This document shows, one piece after another, positions 5,792 through 6,994 of a stretch of DNA of 6,994 bases. Below the pieces are notes generated by a model, which searched no databases, had not been told where the DNA came from, and saw only the letters and a program-made list of their open reading frames with translations. The position numbers were made by a program, and so were the translations under genes. Origin of the DNA: Flavobacteriales bacterium (GTDB taxonomy: Bacteria > Bacteroidota > Bacteroidia > NS11-12g > UBA955); the NCBI GenBank assembly GCA_947450405.1, contig CANFVI010000087.1, positions 1 to 6,994 on the forward strand, written 5' to 3'. Position 1 is the first letter of the stretch; each line of letters opens with the position of its first letter.

Positions 5792-6173
5792 GGACAAATA
5801 CAATATAGATCCAGAGTTTGAAAGTGTTTTCACCGAAAAAAGTAAAGAAGAAGAGCTCGAACATGAAGCCAAAATGATTATGTTTCGCTTTTTAAATGTG
5901 TTAGAAAAGTTGAACCCGGAAAAACCACTCAAAAAAAAGGACTTAGCCCAAGCAATTAACACATCAGCGAGCTTTATTACTCAATTGTACAGAGGTGATA
6001 AATTAATCAACCTGCACACCCTGGCTAAAATCCAAGATGCCTACAATATAACCTTTGAAATAAAAGCAAAAATCAATTCAAACAATTCTCAAGCCGAAAT
6101 ATCACATAAAGTAAAGAAGTTCATTTCAAGAGAGAAAAAACCGTTAAAAAAACTCTCCCCTCACCTTACATAA
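5781..6173 (+). CDS. XRE-type helix-turn-helix antitoxin candidate
   Basis: A 130-residue protein with an XRE/Cro-type helix-turn-helix at about residues 35-95. KKDLAQAIN (52-60) is the scaffold helix, SASFITQLYRG (62-72) the recognition helix, and LINLHTLAKIQDAYNI (75-90) the closing helices. The N-terminal 30 residues are acidic and would suit contact with the basic upstream partner. The C-terminus is short, basic and probably disordered. ATG at 5781 lies inside the end of the toxin gene, an 11-base overlap that implies translational coupling. By analogy with HigA-type antitoxins it would neutralise the toxin and repress the operon; candidate sites are the hairpin at 5321-5353 and the palindrome at 5196-5209. 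Its stop overlaps the convergent lipoprotein gene by 13 bases, so no terminator fits between them. The helix-turn-helix call is firm; the antitoxin role comes from context. Confidence 0.78.
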   Translation: MKFKDKYNIDPEFESVFTEKSKEEELEHEAKMIMFRFLNVLEKLNPEKPLKKKDLAQAINTSASFITQLYRGDKLINLHTLAKIQDAYNITFEIKAKINSNNSQAEISHKVKKFISREKKPLKKLSPHLT

Positions 6174-6955
6174 ACCAGTTTCCTTTTGGCAACTGAGCTG
6201 CGGGGTAAAAAGAAGGTTTTGGTCATGTAGCAGGTGTCTACAAAGCCGTCGGCGGTAACGCGGTAATCGTGATCAATGGTGTATCTAACTGCGCCTGACT
6301 CTGTTTCGTAGTAGGTTGTTTTTGAGGGATGGTTGGCAGAATTACGTCCCGACTCCCAAAATTCACCATCGTTGTTGTGGTTTACAATGTTCGTATACTC
6401 AAATTCTTGCCACAAATAGCCGTTGTTCTTGATTTGGGTCATGTTTCCAGTTTTGTCCCAATAATACGCATACACATCCAGTGGATTGCTGGGACCATCC
6501 GGCAAAACCATTTTCACCATGTACTCGCCATAATAAGCAAAATACATCCAGGTTCCCTCAATAAAGGTTGAATTTAACTGTTTGTTGCTGAAGTAATGGT
6601 AGTAAGTAAAATTCGTATTTCCATTGGTTTGATGCGCTTCATGGATAGAATCGCTTCCAAAAAAAGTATACACAATTGCAGTACTGTATTGATATTGATT
6701 TCCTTTAAATATAGAATCGAAGGATTCTAAAATATACCCTTTGGCATTGTAAACTTTCGTGTTGATATTACTTAATTCATATCCGCCAGTGTCTGTATAA
6801 TCATAGGTATAGCACTTTTTAATTTTGAATTTTCGCTCAATTTTAGGGGGCAATGGTTGAAGTGTGTTTGTAGATTCCTTTTCACAAGAAACCCCAAAGA
6901 TGGCAATGAATAGAACCATCACAGCAGCAAATAAAAATCCGTTGCGAGAATACAT
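6161..6955 (-). CDS. Predicted lipoprotein, beta-rich, function unknown
   Basis: A 264-residue envelope protein. The N-terminus is a lipoprotein signal: two basic or polar residues, a hydrophobic core FLFAAVMVLFIAIF (7-20), then GVSC with Cys24 as the probable lipidated residue. Gly at -3 is a weak lipobox. The following EKE is charged, a feature linked to outer-membrane surface export of some Bacteroidota lipoproteins, so surface location is possible. The mature part is rich in Tyr, Asn and aromatic strands, for example YAYYWDKTGNMTQIKNNGY (162-180) and a similar block at 69-100. These recall the YD/beta-hairpin repeats of Bacteroidota cell-surface proteins, but no family is assigned. The gene is richer in G+C than the rest of the window. 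It ends 13 bases inside the convergent helix-turn-helix gene. Dispersed element copy C lies 26-39 bases upstream of the ATG. Confidence 0.8.
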   Translation of the reverse strand: MYSRNGFLFAAVMVLFIAIFGVSCEKESTNTLQPLPPKIERKFKIKKCYTYDYTDTGGYELSNINTKVYNAKGYILESFDSIFKGNQYQYSTAIVYTFFGSDSIHEAHQTNGNTNFTYYHYFSNKQLNSTFIEGTWMYFAYYGEYMVKMVLPDGPSNPLDVYAYYWDKTGNMTQIKNNGYLWQEFEYTNIVNHNNDGEFWESGRNSANHPSKTTYYETESGAVRYTIDHDYRVTADGFVDTCYMTKTFFLPRSSVAKRKLVYVR

Positions 6956-6980
6956 GGCTGCAAATTAATAAAATTATCTG

Positions 6981-6994
6981 TAAAATGTCCCTCA
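6981..6994 (-). repeat. Dispersed element, copy C (cut by window edge)
   Basis: TGAGGGACATTTTA on the minus strand matches the core of copy B at 13 of 14 positions and runs off the right edge. A tgcaa block like that flanking the other copies is displaced by roughly 17 bases. It lies in the upstream region of the lipoprotein gene that starts at 6955, which suggests a promoter or leader role for the element. Confidence 0.45.

Noticed and set aside
5753..5962. Minus-strand ORF of 69 codons across the toxin-antitoxin junction
   Set aside because: Antisense to two overlapping plus-strand genes, with Ser/Phe-rich composition typical of a reversed Lys/Glu-rich frame.
6329..6571. Plus-strand ORF of 80 codons inside the lipoprotein gene
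   Set aside because: The minus-strand frame has a signal peptide with a lipobox cysteine and a coherent mature protein; this is its shadow.
1..6994. CRISPR arrays, tRNA/rRNA genes, insertion sequences, integrases
   Set aside because: No regularly spaced repeats, no cloverleaf or rRNA-like stretch seen, and no transposase or recombinase motif in any frame.

Overview
The window looks like a chromosomal stretch of a Bacteroidota bacterium, probably a flavobacterium-like lineage. The evidence is strong A+T richness, no Shine-Dalgarno sequences ahead of starts, two promoter candidates of the Bacteroidota type (TTTG, 19-21 bases, TAnnTTTG), and a short lipoprotein with a charged residue run after the lipidated cysteine. 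Genus cannot be called from this sequence.

Positions 1-4334 (minus strand, transcribed right to left) hold a tight three-gene operon. It encodes a Z1-domain superfamily II helicase-like ATPase (4334-1566), a PD-(D/E)XK nuclease-fold protein of the DUF4420 type (1547-603) and a GHKL (Hsp90/MutL/MORC-like) ATPase (595 to the left edge, C-terminus missing). Gaps are 18 and 7 bases. This is the core of the restriction/defence modules in which prokaryotic relatives of eukaryotic MORC ATPases occur. Usual companions of such modules, a Dcm-type cytosine methyltransferase and an AIPR protein, are not in the window; if present they lie past the left edge.

Positions 4335-4769 are a non-coding spacer with the operon's probable promoter, two inverted repeats, one copy of a short dispersed element and a well-matched forward promoter. 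That promoter drives a small DUF2442 protein (4770-5024, plus strand). A second spacer (5025-5368) holds another copy of the dispersed element, a perfect 14-bp palindrome and a hairpin placed just before the next gene.

Positions 5369-6173 (plus strand) encode a probable toxin-antitoxin pair in toxin-first order: a basic RelE/HigB-like protein with a non-ATG start, overlapped by 11 bases by an XRE-type helix-turn-helix antitoxin candidate. The antitoxin gene ends tail-to-tail with, and overlaps by 13 bases, a predicted outer-envelope lipoprotein gene (6955-6161, minus strand), which is visibly richer in G+C. A third, partial copy of the dispersed element sits just upstream of the lipoprotein start at the right edge.

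Overall this looks like a small defence/accessory island (GHKL-Z1-nuclease module, DUF2442, toxin-antitoxin) next to an ordinary host envelope gene. The GHKL-Z1-nuclease association itself has been described before. The less explained parts are the three-copy dispersed element, the hairpin and non-ATG start of the toxin, and the gene order of the operon.
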